Origin: Alphaproteobacteria bacterium
GTDB lineage: Bacteria; Pseudomonadota; Alphaproteobacteria; Sphingomonadales; Emcibacteraceae
Reading direction: 5' to 3'
DNA: 64,000 bases
Assembly (NCBI GenBank): GCA_030428615.1
Contig: JAUIDN010000008.1
Location: forward strand, 1 to 64,000
Part shown: positions 56,607 through 64,000 of the stretch, piece by piece
How the letters are laid out: every line of letters begins with the position of its first letter
Numbering within the stretch: position 1 is the first letter of the stretch
Made by a program: the position numbers and the translations under genes
Notes under the pieces: model-generated
Database searches by the model: none
What the model was told of the DNA's origin: nothing
The model's input: only the letters and a program-made list of their open reading frames with translations

Positions 56607-56634
56607 TATTGATGATTTGTTCAATAACACCAAT

Positions 56635-57369
56635 CTAATCATTTGTTTTATCGCCTTTTTCCGGGCTATATTTTTTTAAATACTGAGCCAACAAAGAATT
56701 GAAATAAAGAATGCCGCATATCTCCAATGTTTCCTCAATTGTAACAATGATGGCGTAGGTTACGCCCCTTTCTTTTGTGGCGACCCATCCATAAATATAA
56801 CCGGAATCATAAGCTTCTTTTGCGCCGATCATTTCCATTCCAATAACACCTGTCAGGTAAATCAAACCGGCAATCAGGAACCGCTTAAAAAAATAACGCG
56901 GTAGACTTCGCAGAAAGGACAAAGAAGAAAGCAGGACAATTAAAACCAATAGCATTCCCGCCAGAACCCAGCTGAAATATAGATAGCCGGTCAGCTCAAA
57001 ATAGCTTCTTAGCGGTAATATGAGCTGTTCGTGAAACGACAGGAGTTCATCAGCCGCGAGAAAAGAAAATAAAAATGCCAGAACCAGCCAATATTTATTT
57101 CGCTTGCTTTGTTCGGTTTTAAAATAAATGAGAGTAAGTAAATATGCGCTAAGCGCCAGCATCAGCGACGAAAAGATGGCTGAGATATTATATTCTCCGT
57201 CCAGATGGAATTGATAATCCAGTCCGTAAAAATAATTCAGATCAACGCCAAAAATCAGCACTAAAAAAATGATATGTACCCCAATAATGAACAGGGCTAA
57301 AATGGCCGAAACATTTACGAATGTTGTCGCATGGCGGGTAATATAGCTGTTCACTGTGGCATACCCCAA
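56635..57369 (-). CDS. Multi-pass membrane protein of unknown function
   Basis: This 244-residue protein has about six hydrophobic helices. Conserved-looking acidic and His residues lie near membrane faces: FLAADELLSFHEQLILPL after the third helix and VTIEETLEICGILYF near the C terminus. Together these could form a polar or metal site. I recognise no named family. It stands alone between the PrpD gene (convergent) and radC on the same strand 38 bp away. Confidence 0.7.
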   Translation of the reverse strand: MGYATVNSYITRHATTFVNVSAILALFIIGVHIIFLVLIFGVDLNYFYGLDYQFHLDGEYNISAIFSSLMLALSAYLLTLIYFKTEQSKRNKYWLVLAFLFSFLAADELLSFHEQLILPLRSYFELTGYLYFSWVLAGMLLVLIVLLSSLSFLRSLPRYFFKRFLIAGLIYLTGVIGMEMIGAKEAYDSGYIYGWVATKERGVTYAIIVTIEETLEICGILYFNSLLAQYLKKYSPEKGDKTND

Positions 57370-57407
57370 AATGTGATAATGAAAATTATTATCGCAAATA
57401 TTGGCGG

Positions 57408-58097
57408 TTAAATCAAATTCATCGATTTAAAGCTGTTGTGTCCGCCCTTCGATATGATCAGATGATCATGAAGGGCCACACCTAACCTCTGACCAGCTTC
57501 CTGAATTTTTCTGGTCATTTCAATATCATCGCGGCTCGGTGTTGGATCCCCGCTTGGGTGATTATGGACAAGAATAATCGCTGTTGAGCCCAGCTCTAAA
57601 GCACGTTTTATAATTTCCCGTGGGTATACCGGCGTGTGGTCAACGGTTCCTTCCTGCATTTTTTCATCGGAAATCAATCTGTTTTGGCGATCAAGGAACA
57701 AAACGCGGAACTGCTCATTCTTTTTGTAAGCAATTTGTGTACTGCAATAGTTGAGAAGGGCCTGCCAGTTACCGATGACGGGTTTTTCAAGCACGGCACC
57801 TTCAGCCAGCTTTTGGGCGGCCGCTTCCGCCAATTTTAACGTGGTTACAACATTATCGCCCACACCGGAAATTTCCATAAGTCTTTCCGGTTGTGCGCTG
57901 ATAACTTCGGCGTAGGATCCAAAAACTTTTATCAGTTCTTTTGCGAGCGGCTTCACATCACGACGCGGGATCGCCGTCATTAATTGAAGTTCCAGAAGTT
58001 CATAATCGGCAAGTGCGTTTAACCCGCCTTTTCTAAAACGCGCCTTTAAGCGTTCCCGATGTCCATGTCTATGATCATCATTATCATTTTTAGACAT
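57408..58097 (-). CDS. radC: RadC-family JAB-domain protein
   Basis: This 229-residue protein has an N-terminal helix-hairpin-helix-like region (LMEISGVGDNVVTTLKLAEAA) and a C-terminal JAB/MPN metal domain with VHNHPSGDPTPSRDD. RadC was named for DNA repair, but that role is disputed; its biochemical function is not settled. It overlaps map by 8 bp. Confidence 0.94.
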   Translation of the reverse strand: MSKNDNDDHRHGHRERLKARFRKGGLNALADYELLELQLMTAIPRRDVKPLAKELIKVFGSYAEVISAQPERLMEISGVGDNVVTTLKLAEAAAQKLAEGAVLEKPVIGNWQALLNYCSTQIAYKKNEQFRVLFLDRQNRLISDEKMQEGTVDHTPVYPREIIKRALELGSTAIILVHNHPSGDPTPSRDDIEMTRKIQEAGQRLGVALHDHLIISKGGHNSFKSMNLI

Positions 58098-58911
58098 AGG
58101 GGGGTTTTGTATGACCCTCCGGCGAAAGCGTGAAAATTTCCACGCCGTCGGCAGTCACCCCCATACTATGCTCAAATTGAGCAGATAGTGCTTTATCCCG
58201 TGTCACGGCCGTCCAATCGTCGGATAAAACTTTCACGTCTTTTGTGCCAAGGTTAATCATTGGTTCAATGGTAAAGAACATGCCTTCCTTGAGAACAACA
58301 CCTTCTCCCGGATTACCGTAATGAAGCACGTTTGGGCTGTCGTGAAAAATACGCCCAAGACCATGTCCGCAAAATACTTCCACAACGCTGCATCTCTGGC
58401 TGTGTGCATATTCCTGTATGGCATACCCTATGTCACCCAATGTGTTGCCGGGTTTTACCTGTGCGATGCCACGCATCAGACATTCATAGGTAATATCGAC
58501 AAGGCGCTTTGCTTTTACACTAGGTTCTCCCGCGAAAAACATGCGGCTCGTATCACCATACCATCCTTCAACAATAACAGTGACATCTATATTGATGATA
58601 TCACCTTTTTTAAGTTTCTTCGGGCCGGGAATACCGTGGCAGACTACATGATTTACGGAGGTGCAAATTGATTTTGGAAAGCCATTATAGTTCAGTGGCG
58701 CGCTTATTGCGCCGTGATCCGCCACAAAATCGGCGCATAATTTGTCAAGTTCGTCAGTTGTAACGCCGGGAACGACATGTGGTGTAATCATATCAAGGGT
58801 ACGCGCGGCAAGATCACCCGCTTTACGCATCCCTTCAAAATCGGCAGGATCGTGAATTTTTATGGCACTTGTGGCTTCAACCGGTGCTTCTGATGCTTTT
58901 ACATATCTCAT
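58090..58911 (-). CDS. map: Methionine aminopeptidase type I
   Basis: This 273-residue enzyme removes the first Met from nascent proteins. The five metal ligands are visible: DIINIDVTVIVEGWYGDTSR with two Asp, FCGHGLGRIFHDSP with the His, MFFTIEPMI with a Glu, and SAQFEHSMGV with a Glu. The frame opens 23 codons earlier, but the ATG at 58911 shares its A with the sfsA stop (TAATG), a usual coupling. sfsA-map-radC is a typical alphaproteobacterial operon. Confidence 0.95.
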   Translation of the reverse strand: MRYVKASEAPVEATSAIKIHDPADFEGMRKAGDLAARTLDMITPHVVPGVTTDELDKLCADFVADHGAISAPLNYNGFPKSICTSVNHVVCHGIPGPKKLKKGDIINIDVTVIVEGWYGDTSRMFFAGEPSVKAKRLVDITYECLMRGIAQVKPGNTLGDIGYAIQEYAHSQRCSVVEVFCGHGLGRIFHDSPNVLHYGNPGEGVVLKEGMFFTIEPMINLGTKDVKVLSDDWTAVTRDKALSAQFEHSMGVTADGVEIFTLSPEGHTKPPYV

Positions 58912-59621
58912 TAAACGTCCAAAATCTGGATACTTTGATCCACCTGAATACCCGTTGGTGTTACTGAACATATATAACAATATGCTTCTACACCGCTATC
59001 CTTTGAAACTTTTAGCGCATCTGCATAAGCGGGGTCAATGTCTGATGCAATTTTGAACGCCGTAATATCTGATCGCTGTGCAAGATAAAGCATTACACTT
59101 CTGTCACCTTTATCAACCATATCCCTTAGTTCATTTAGGTGTTTTGTACCGCGGCTGGTAATGGCATCGGGGAATTCACCGATACCTTTTTCCCGGCTTA
59201 ATGTCACGCTTTTCACTTCAACATAACAGTCCGGTTTGCTCGTAATTGACCCGCTCAGAAATAAATCAATGCGGCTATTGTTGCCATATTTCATTTCACG
59301 CCGCAGGTTTTGATAACCACTAAGTTCCGAAATGGTGCCGTCCAAAATTGCTTCTTCAACAAGCTTATTGGGAAGCGACGTGTTAATCCCGACCATGACG
59401 TCGTCTACCTTCACAATTTCCCATTTATAATCGAGCTTTGCTTTTGGGTTGGTCGCGGGCGACAGCCATACTTCGTTGCCCTCATCCTTCAGGGTAAGCA
59501 TCGAGCCACTATTGGCGCAATGCGCCGTTACAATTTCTCCGCTATCCAGTTTTACGTCCGCGAGGAAACGTTTATATCTTTTTATAAGAGTTCCATGGAA
59601 AAGTTCATGTTCAAATTTCAT
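58911..59621 (-). CDS. sfsA: SfsA, sugar fermentation stimulation protein homologue
   Basis: This 236-residue protein has the SfsA pattern GTLIKRYKRFLADVKLDSG, AHCANSGSM and CYVEVKSVTLS, followed by FPDAITSRGTKHLNEL. The fold resembles a nuclease or DNA-binding protein and its function remains unclear. It is the first gene of sfsA-map-radC and lies divergent from cinA with only 52 bp between starts. Confidence 0.94.
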   Translation of the reverse strand: MKFEHELFHGTLIKRYKRFLADVKLDSGEIVTAHCANSGSMLTLKDEGNEVWLSPATNPKAKLDYKWEIVKVDDVMVGINTSLPNKLVEEAILDGTISELSGYQNLRREMKYGNNSRIDLFLSGSITSKPDCYVEVKSVTLSREKGIGEFPDAITSRGTKHLNELRDMVDKGDRSVMLYLAQRSDITAFKIASDIDPAYADALKVSKDSGVEAYCYICSVTPTGIQVDQSIQILDV

Positions 59622-59673
59622 AAGTTAGGATATAGTCTTATTTCAAAGCATATTCAATTACGTTGATCGGAAA

Positions 59674-60426
59674 ATGGTAAAAAAAGTCAAAGCGGCGCTT
59701 GTTATTATCGGTGATGAAATCCTGTCAGGACGCACACGTGATGCAAACCTGAATTATATCGCCAAATGGCTTGGGGGAATTGGTATCATGCTTGATGAGG
59801 TTCGCGTCATCCCCGATATTGCGAAGCGCATCCAGGATGCGGTCAATGAATGCCGGGAAAATTTTGATTATGTCTTTACCACGGGAGGTATTGGTCCGAC
59901 GCATGATGATATTACCGCCGAAAATGTCGCAAAGGCATTCGGTGTTAAATTTTTACTCAATGAAGAGGCGAGAAAACTTCTTGAAGACAATATGGGTAAG
60001 GGAAACCTTACGGAAGCACGCCTTCGAATGGCAATGATCCCGGAAGGGGCTAGCCTTATAAAAAACCCTGTCAGCGCAGCACCCGGTTTTCAGATAGAGA
60101 ATGTTTTCGTGCTCGCGGGAATTCCGGTGGTAATGCAAAGTATGTTACTTGATGTTGAAAACCGCATATCGGGCGGGGCGAAAATATTATCCGAAGCGAT
60201 ACATGTGTTTCGAGGGGAAAGCTATTTCGCTGATATTCTTGCGGATGTGGAAAGTATGTTTGAGCACCTTAGCATAGGAAGTTATCCATTTTATAAGGGC
60301 GGCGAATATGGTGCGACGTTTGTACTCAGGTCCGCATTATCAGAAGAGCTTGAGCAGGCGTTGGAAATCCTTAAAAAAAGAATCTGCGACAGCGGCACCG
60401 AATATTTCACGGGTGAAGCACCCTAA
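59674..60426 (+). CDS. CinA N-terminal domain / molybdopterin-binding-fold protein
   Basis: This 250-residue protein is the MoaB/MogA-like domain of CinA alone (AALVIIGDEILSGRTRDANLNYIAKWL, FTTGGIGPTHDDITAENVAKAF). The C-terminal PncC nicotinamide-amidase part is absent, as in short CinA forms of many alphaproteobacteria. Such domains bind pterin or act on ADP-ribose; the activity here is not known. Confidence 0.9.
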   Translation: MVKKVKAALVIIGDEILSGRTRDANLNYIAKWLGGIGIMLDEVRVIPDIAKRIQDAVNECRENFDYVFTTGGIGPTHDDITAENVAKAFGVKFLLNEEARKLLEDNMGKGNLTEARLRMAMIPEGASLIKNPVSAAPGFQIENVFVLAGIPVVMQSMLLDVENRISGGAKILSEAIHVFRGESYFADILADVESMFEHLSIGSYPFYKGGEYGATFVLRSALSEELEQALEILKKRICDSGTEYFTGEAP

Positions 60427-60542
60427 ATATAGAAAAAATCAGTTTTCTGTAAAAAAAATGAAAAAAAATTATTCTCCCTGTTCCCTTCGGGATTATTATA
60501 TGGCATACCCTCTTATCGTTTTGCCAAACACGACTATTCTTT

Positions 60543-60629
60543 GCGCTCGTGGTGAAATTGGTAAACACAGCAGACTTAAAATCTGCCGCCCTCACGGGCT
60601 TGCCGGTTCAAGTCCGGCCGAGCGCACCA
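60543..60629 (+). tRNA. tRNA-Leu (anticodon TAA)
   Basis: Acceptor stem GCGCTCG/CGAGCGC is fully paired. The anticodon stem GCAGA/TCTGC with loop CTTAAAA, a long variable arm (CGCCCTCACGGGCT) and T arm CCGGTTCAAGTCCGG fit a class II leucine tRNA. The anticodon TAA is at 60577-60579. The discriminator A at 60626 is followed by an encoded CCA. Confidence 0.97.
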
Positions 60630-60645
60630 CTTTATTATAATATTT

Positions 60646-60670
60646 TAACTTATTGTAATATAATAAGTTA
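60646..60670 (+). terminator. AT-rich hairpin after tRNA-Leu
   Basis: TAACTTATT (60646-60654) pairs with AATAAGTTA (60662-60670) over 9 bp with a 7-base loop. It has no G-C core and no clear T-run after it, so termination is uncertain. Confidence 0.3.
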
Positions 60671-60985
60671 TTCAAACAAATCGCTGTTTGGATACGTAAT
60701 TTTTGTGCCATTTATATGTTTATTGATCTAGCCGGCAAACGGGATAACCTTATAATCAGGGATATTTTTTTCTCATAGCTTGGGGATGCTAATAACTTCA
60801 AAGGGGGTCTTTTAAGTTCGAAACACGGTTAATAAAGGTTAATTTTGAAAGTTTGATGTTTACAGCAACGACGTAAATCTTAACAATTTTTAGATTTTGT
60901 TAACCTTGTGAGTATAAAAATTGTTAGTCGAAAAAGGTATAAAAAAGTGGTAAACTCAAGGGATTAAGGTTAAGTAATTCGGATT
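60671..60985. promoter_or_regulatory. Non-coding region with repeated GTTAA/TTAAC elements
   Basis: No gene was found here. The part nearest the DUF2336 gene has GGTTAAT at 60827-60833 and 60837-60843 (10 bp apart), TTAAC at 60880-60884, GTTAACC at 60899-60905 and AAGGTTAAG at 60966-60974. TTAAC half-sites resemble those of CtrA-type regulators, though the full TTAA-N7-TTAA was not seen. Confidence 0.35.
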
Positions 60986-62107
60986 ATGGACGATAAATTC
61001 ACAGCACACGGCTTGATCAAGCTGGCACAGGATAATTCGGAAGGATCGAAAAAGGTCCTGACGGAGAATATCTCCGATTTATTTCTGTCCTCTGAAGGGC
61101 GGCTGAATGAACATGAACGCGTGTTGATGAATGATATTATGATCAAGCTGCTTAAGAATGTTGAAAAAACAATTCGTGCAAAATTGTCGGATAGGCTCGC
61201 AGAATCGCAAGAAATGTCTGTTGAACTGGTGACGATGCTTGCCAATGATCAAATTGAAGTCGCGCGACCAATTCTTGAAAAAAGCTCCCTTCTAAAAGAT
61301 GAAGATCTGATTGAAACCATCAGAAATCGGACTGATGCGCACAGGTTGGCCATTGCCATCCGTGCTCATGTAAGCGCGCAGGTATCCGATGAACTGATTG
61401 AACATGGCAGTGAAGATGTAATTGAAGCGCTGGTCCGCAATGAAAATGCGGAAATATCGCAGGCATCAATTGATTACCTCGTGCAGGAATCCAGATCAGT
61501 CGACCGGTTTCAGGAACCTTTGCTTAACCGTGACGATCTGCCATTTGAATTGGCGCACAAAATGTATTGGTGGGTGTCAGCGGCGTTACGGCGCAAAATC
61601 GTTGCCGAATTTGATGTGGACCAGACAATTCTGGATGATGCCCTTGAAATGGTCACCAAATCTGTTGCCAATCAACATAACGAAGAAGACGGTGTTATGA
61701 GCAAAGCAGTGCACCTAGTTAAAAATCTTGCCGAGCAGCGTAAACTTAATTTTGATTTTGTTGTCACATCTCTCAGGCAGGAACGGATTAATGTTGCGGT
61801 TGCGGCACTTGCGGAATTAAGCGGACTTGGTGTAAAAATTATCTGGCGCGTGTTACGGGAACGTAATGATGAAAGTCTGGCCGTAATTGCGCGGGCAATC
61901 GGGCTTGAAAAAAGCCAGTTTTCAACCATGTTCCTGCTTATTTTACAAACAAATAGCGGGCCAAAAGCGCGGTCTACGTCAATTTTGAATGCCATGCTTA
62001 AATTATATGATAGAATTAAACCTGATAATGCGAGAGCGGCTGTAAGATACTGGCAGCGGGACTTTAATTATCAGGAAGCACAGTTGATGCTTAAAAATGC
62101 GAGTTAA
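60986..62107 (+). CDS. DUF2336 domain protein
   Basis: This 373-residue all-helical protein has the DUF2336 pattern of HEAT-like repeats (LSDRLAESQEMSVELVTMLANDQIEVARPIL, ALVRNENAEISQASIDYLVQ) and an Arg-rich core. Members are common in alphaproteobacteria and are sometimes tied to signalling proteins, but no function is established. It precedes the PAS histidine kinase gene by 51 bp on the same strand, so the two may act together. Confidence 0.85.
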   Translation: MDDKFTAHGLIKLAQDNSEGSKKVLTENISDLFLSSEGRLNEHERVLMNDIMIKLLKNVEKTIRAKLSDRLAESQEMSVELVTMLANDQIEVARPILEKSSLLKDEDLIETIRNRTDAHRLAIAIRAHVSAQVSDELIEHGSEDVIEALVRNENAEISQASIDYLVQESRSVDRFQEPLLNRDDLPFELAHKMYWWVSAALRRKIVAEFDVDQTILDDALEMVTKSVANQHNEEDGVMSKAVHLVKNLAEQRKLNFDFVVTSLRQERINVAVAALAELSGLGVKIIWRVLRERNDESLAVIARAIGLEKSQFSTMFLLILQTNSGPKARSTSILNAMLKLYDRIKPDNARAAVRYWQRDFNYQEAQLMLKNAS

Positions 62108-62158
62108 TTGTTGCCATAAAAATATGCCACAAGGCTTTGATAGTAAACGGGAAAAAAA

Positions 62159-63832
62159 GTGCGAAACGTAAATAACATATCAGATAAAACGATTATACCG
62201 CTTGAGATCGTTGAAAAGTTGCGTGCTGAGAAGCTGGTAAAGAATCAGTTAGAAAAAAGTGAGCATCCAACGGTAAAGGACCAAATCCATTCACTTCTTG
62301 AGAAAATGAAGTTTGATGAAAAGGTTCCACTTTATGTTTCGACTATTGGGGGTGAACTGGTCTATGTCAATGACGGGTATCGCGCTCTGGTTAGCGATAG
62401 TGAATCGATCGGCGGTATTGTCCATCAACCGGGTGGTGATTACCACTTGCCGGCAAGCCTTGTTGCCATTTTAAACGAAGTGCAACTGACCCGAAGAAGT
62501 GTCACTGTTGAGGAATCGTTGCATATCCACGGTAATGTCCGGCAATATCGTTCACGTCATTTTCCGATTTGCGATGACGACGGATACGTAATTGCGGTTG
62601 GCGGCACCTATACCGATTGTACGGAACAATATAAAATCAGCAATGCTGACGATGCATCACTGACGGAACAACGGTATCGTGACTTTGCGCGTGCGACGTC
62701 CGACTGGTATTGGGAAGTCGATAAATCAATGAAACTGACCTACGTTTCAAACCGTTTTACGGCGATCACCGGCATACCCTCCTTTCTTATGATCGGAAAA
62801 CAAGTTGACGATATCGGCGAATTACGTGAGAGTTTTGAAGGTGGTACCGTATCAAGCGACTCTTTTATGAAGAAAAATGCGCCGTTTCGTGATCAATTGC
62901 TGGTTCTGGATAACCAGGACGGTGATGATATCTATATTTATTTGAGTGGTGTACCGATGTTCGATGTGGATAGCGGTGAGTTCCAAGGGTTTCGCGGTGC
63001 CGGTACGGATGTGACAGACAGTTACAACACGAAGCTTAAAGCAGAAAAGGTTCAACAATCGCTTGAAAACACACTTTATGATTTGAAGGATAAACGCGCG
63101 CAGCTTGATATCGCCACTAAGCAGGCGGAAGCAGCACTGGAAGCAAAAAGTGACTTTCTGGCGGCGATGAGCCATGAATTAAGGACCCCGCTTAACGCGA
63201 TTATCGGCTTTGCGGAAGCGATGACTATGCAGGCTTTTGGTGAGTTAAACGATCAATATATCTCATACAGTAATGATATTATGAATGCGGGGAGACATCT
63301 ACTTCACCTTATTAATGATATTCTCGATGTAGCCGTGCTGGAAAGCGGGAAAATTCAACTTGAAACCACTAATGTTTGCGTCAAGGAAGTGATAGATAAG
63401 GCTCTTAATCTTGTTGTGTTGAATGCAAACAATAAAAATATAGATATAAGCGACGTAAATGTTGATGAAAGCCATGAAATTTTTGTCGACCCGCGCCGTG
63501 CAACACAGATTTTTGTAAATCTTATGAGCAATGCTGTTAAATTCACACCCGAAGGCGGATCGATTGGTGCCCGTGTGAAGAAGGTTTCAGAAGATGTAAT
63601 TGGCATAACAATTTGGGATACTGGTATCGGCATACCGCCGGAACAGCAGGATCTGGTATTCGAGAAATTCCATCAGGATCGGGGTCATATATATTCCCGT
63701 AAGGAAGAGGGTACCGGTCTTGGACTTCATATTTCCAAGCATCTCGCCAAACAGATGGGTGGTGATATTCTTCTGAAAAGTAAGGTTGGTGAAGGATCCG
63801 AATTTACGGTGCTTATGCCACTTGCCAAATAA
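62159..63832 (+). CDS. PAS-domain sensor histidine kinase
   Basis: This 557-residue soluble kinase has two PAS regions (about residues 55-155 and 175-285; for example RDFARATSDWYWEVDKSM), a coiled coil, then HisKA with the phospho-acceptor His in MSHELRTPLNAIIGFAEAM. The ATPase domain has the N box NLMSNAVKFTPEGG, DTGIGIPPE and GTGLGLHISKHLAKQMGG. No membrane segment is visible, so the signal is sensed in the cytoplasm. The start is GTG at 62159 with GGGA upstream. No response regulator adjoins within the window. Confidence 0.94.
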   Translation: MRNVNNISDKTIIPLEIVEKLRAEKLVKNQLEKSEHPTVKDQIHSLLEKMKFDEKVPLYVSTIGGELVYVNDGYRALVSDSESIGGIVHQPGGDYHLPASLVAILNEVQLTRRSVTVEESLHIHGNVRQYRSRHFPICDDDGYVIAVGGTYTDCTEQYKISNADDASLTEQRYRDFARATSDWYWEVDKSMKLTYVSNRFTAITGIPSFLMIGKQVDDIGELRESFEGGTVSSDSFMKKNAPFRDQLLVLDNQDGDDIYIYLSGVPMFDVDSGEFQGFRGAGTDVTDSYNTKLKAEKVQQSLENTLYDLKDKRAQLDIATKQAEAALEAKSDFLAAMSHELRTPLNAIIGFAEAMTMQAFGELNDQYISYSNDIMNAGRHLLHLINDILDVAVLESGKIQLETTNVCVKEVIDKALNLVVLNANNKNIDISDVNVDESHEIFVDPRRATQIFVNLMSNAVKFTPEGGSIGARVKKVSEDVIGITIWDTGIGIPPEQQDLVFEKFHQDRGHIYSRKEEGTGLGLHISKHLAKQMGGDILLKSKVGEGSEFTVLMPLAK

Positions 63833-64000
63833 TTAGCATATAAATTGTTCGTTCAGGATACGCTCTTCCAGCGTATGTTCCTTGTCAAATAGCAGTGTTT
63901 GCGAGTTAGTCTGATCCTGCGTTACTGTGACGTTTTTTACGTTGCGTACTTCGATGGTGTCGGCAACCGCACTCACGGGCCTTTTCTCCGGATGACTTAT
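63833..64000 (-). CDS. nadK: Probable NAD kinase, C-terminal end (cut by window edge)
   Basis: On the minus strand the last 56 codons of the window form one open frame ending in TAA at 63833-63835. The reading includes KRPVSAVADTIEVRNVKNV and ends TLEERILNEQFIC. This tail, in particular LLFDKEHTLEERIL-EQF, is that of alphaproteobacterial NAD kinases, which phosphorylate NAD to NADP. The rest of the gene lies outside. It is convergent with the kinase gene with no bases between the two stops. Confidence 0.65.
   Translation of the reverse strand: MSHPEKRPVSAVADTIEVRNVKNVTVTQDQTNSQTLLFDKEHTLEERILNEQFIC

Noticed and set aside
1-64000. CRISPR arrays, insertion sequences, prophage or integrase genes
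   Set aside because: No regularly spaced direct repeats, transposase motifs, terminal inverted repeats or integrase genes were seen. None of the three tRNA genes is followed by an obvious attachment-site duplication or integrase.

Overview
The window reads as a 64 kb piece of chromosome from an alphaproteobacterium of moderate GC content. Several conserved blocks support this: xth-erpA opposite dgt-argS-SPOR-nagZ-M50-scpAB-tatABC-serS-pcm-M23; aminotransferase-hom-glpX-recJ; rpiB-glyA-nrdR-ribD-ribE-ribBX-ribH-nusB-thiL; and bamE opposite a ubiquinol-cytochrome c chaperone, DUF177, plsX, fabH, ihfA and MerR. Two Na+-coupled amino-acid carriers would fit a marine or brackish lineage. An order such as Kordiimonadales or Emcibacterales is a guess.

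Layout. 1-2.6 kb: the 3' part of a TPR gene, a queuosine-precursor transporter and a small secreted protein. 2.6-15.4 kb: housekeeping genes (DNA repair, Fe-S insertion, dNTP control, Arg and Ser tRNA charging, ScpAB condensin parts, Tat export, protein repair, an NlpD-like envelope factor). 15.4-18 kb: a large secreted M14-type peptidase. 18.2-27.6 kb: an accessory-looking stretch with two asparagine-synthetase-like ATP-dependent ligases around a Ser/Thr dehydratase and a gamma-carbonic anhydrase, then two sodium symporters and an aminotransferase. 27.6-31.9 kb: hom, glpX, recJ and tRNA-Glu. 32-34 kb: an orphan 2OG-Fe(II) oxygenase-like gene preceded by two mini-ORFs, and a D-threonine / beta-hydroxyaspartate aldolase-like gene. 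34-46.5 kb: one-carbon, riboflavin, fatty-acid and envelope housekeeping genes. 47-51 kb: tRNA-Pro with a strong terminator, then a bufferin-type (DUF2282/DUF692/DUF2063/DoxX) operon divergent from an ECF sigma factor and a small zinc-finger partner. 51.4-56.6 kb: a Tat-exported alanine-racemase-like enzyme, a polar amino-acid ABC importer and an MmgE/PrpD enzyme. 56.6-64 kb: a membrane protein of unknown function, radC, map, sfsA, cinA-N, tRNA-Leu, a DUF2336 protein, a PAS histidine kinase and the 3' end of a probable NAD kinase.

The most informative non-coding signal is at the bufferin locus. Two back-to-back promoters of identical form, TGTAAC-N16-CGTC-N-TTA, lie 8 bp apart and point towards the bufferin operon and the ECF sigma gene. 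The sigma-side leader carries a 13-bp hairpin with a nested stem. This predicts an autoregulated, sigma-controlled metal-stress module. The other loci worth study are the paired asparagine-synthetase-like ligases and the periplasmic racemase/importer/PrpD operon.
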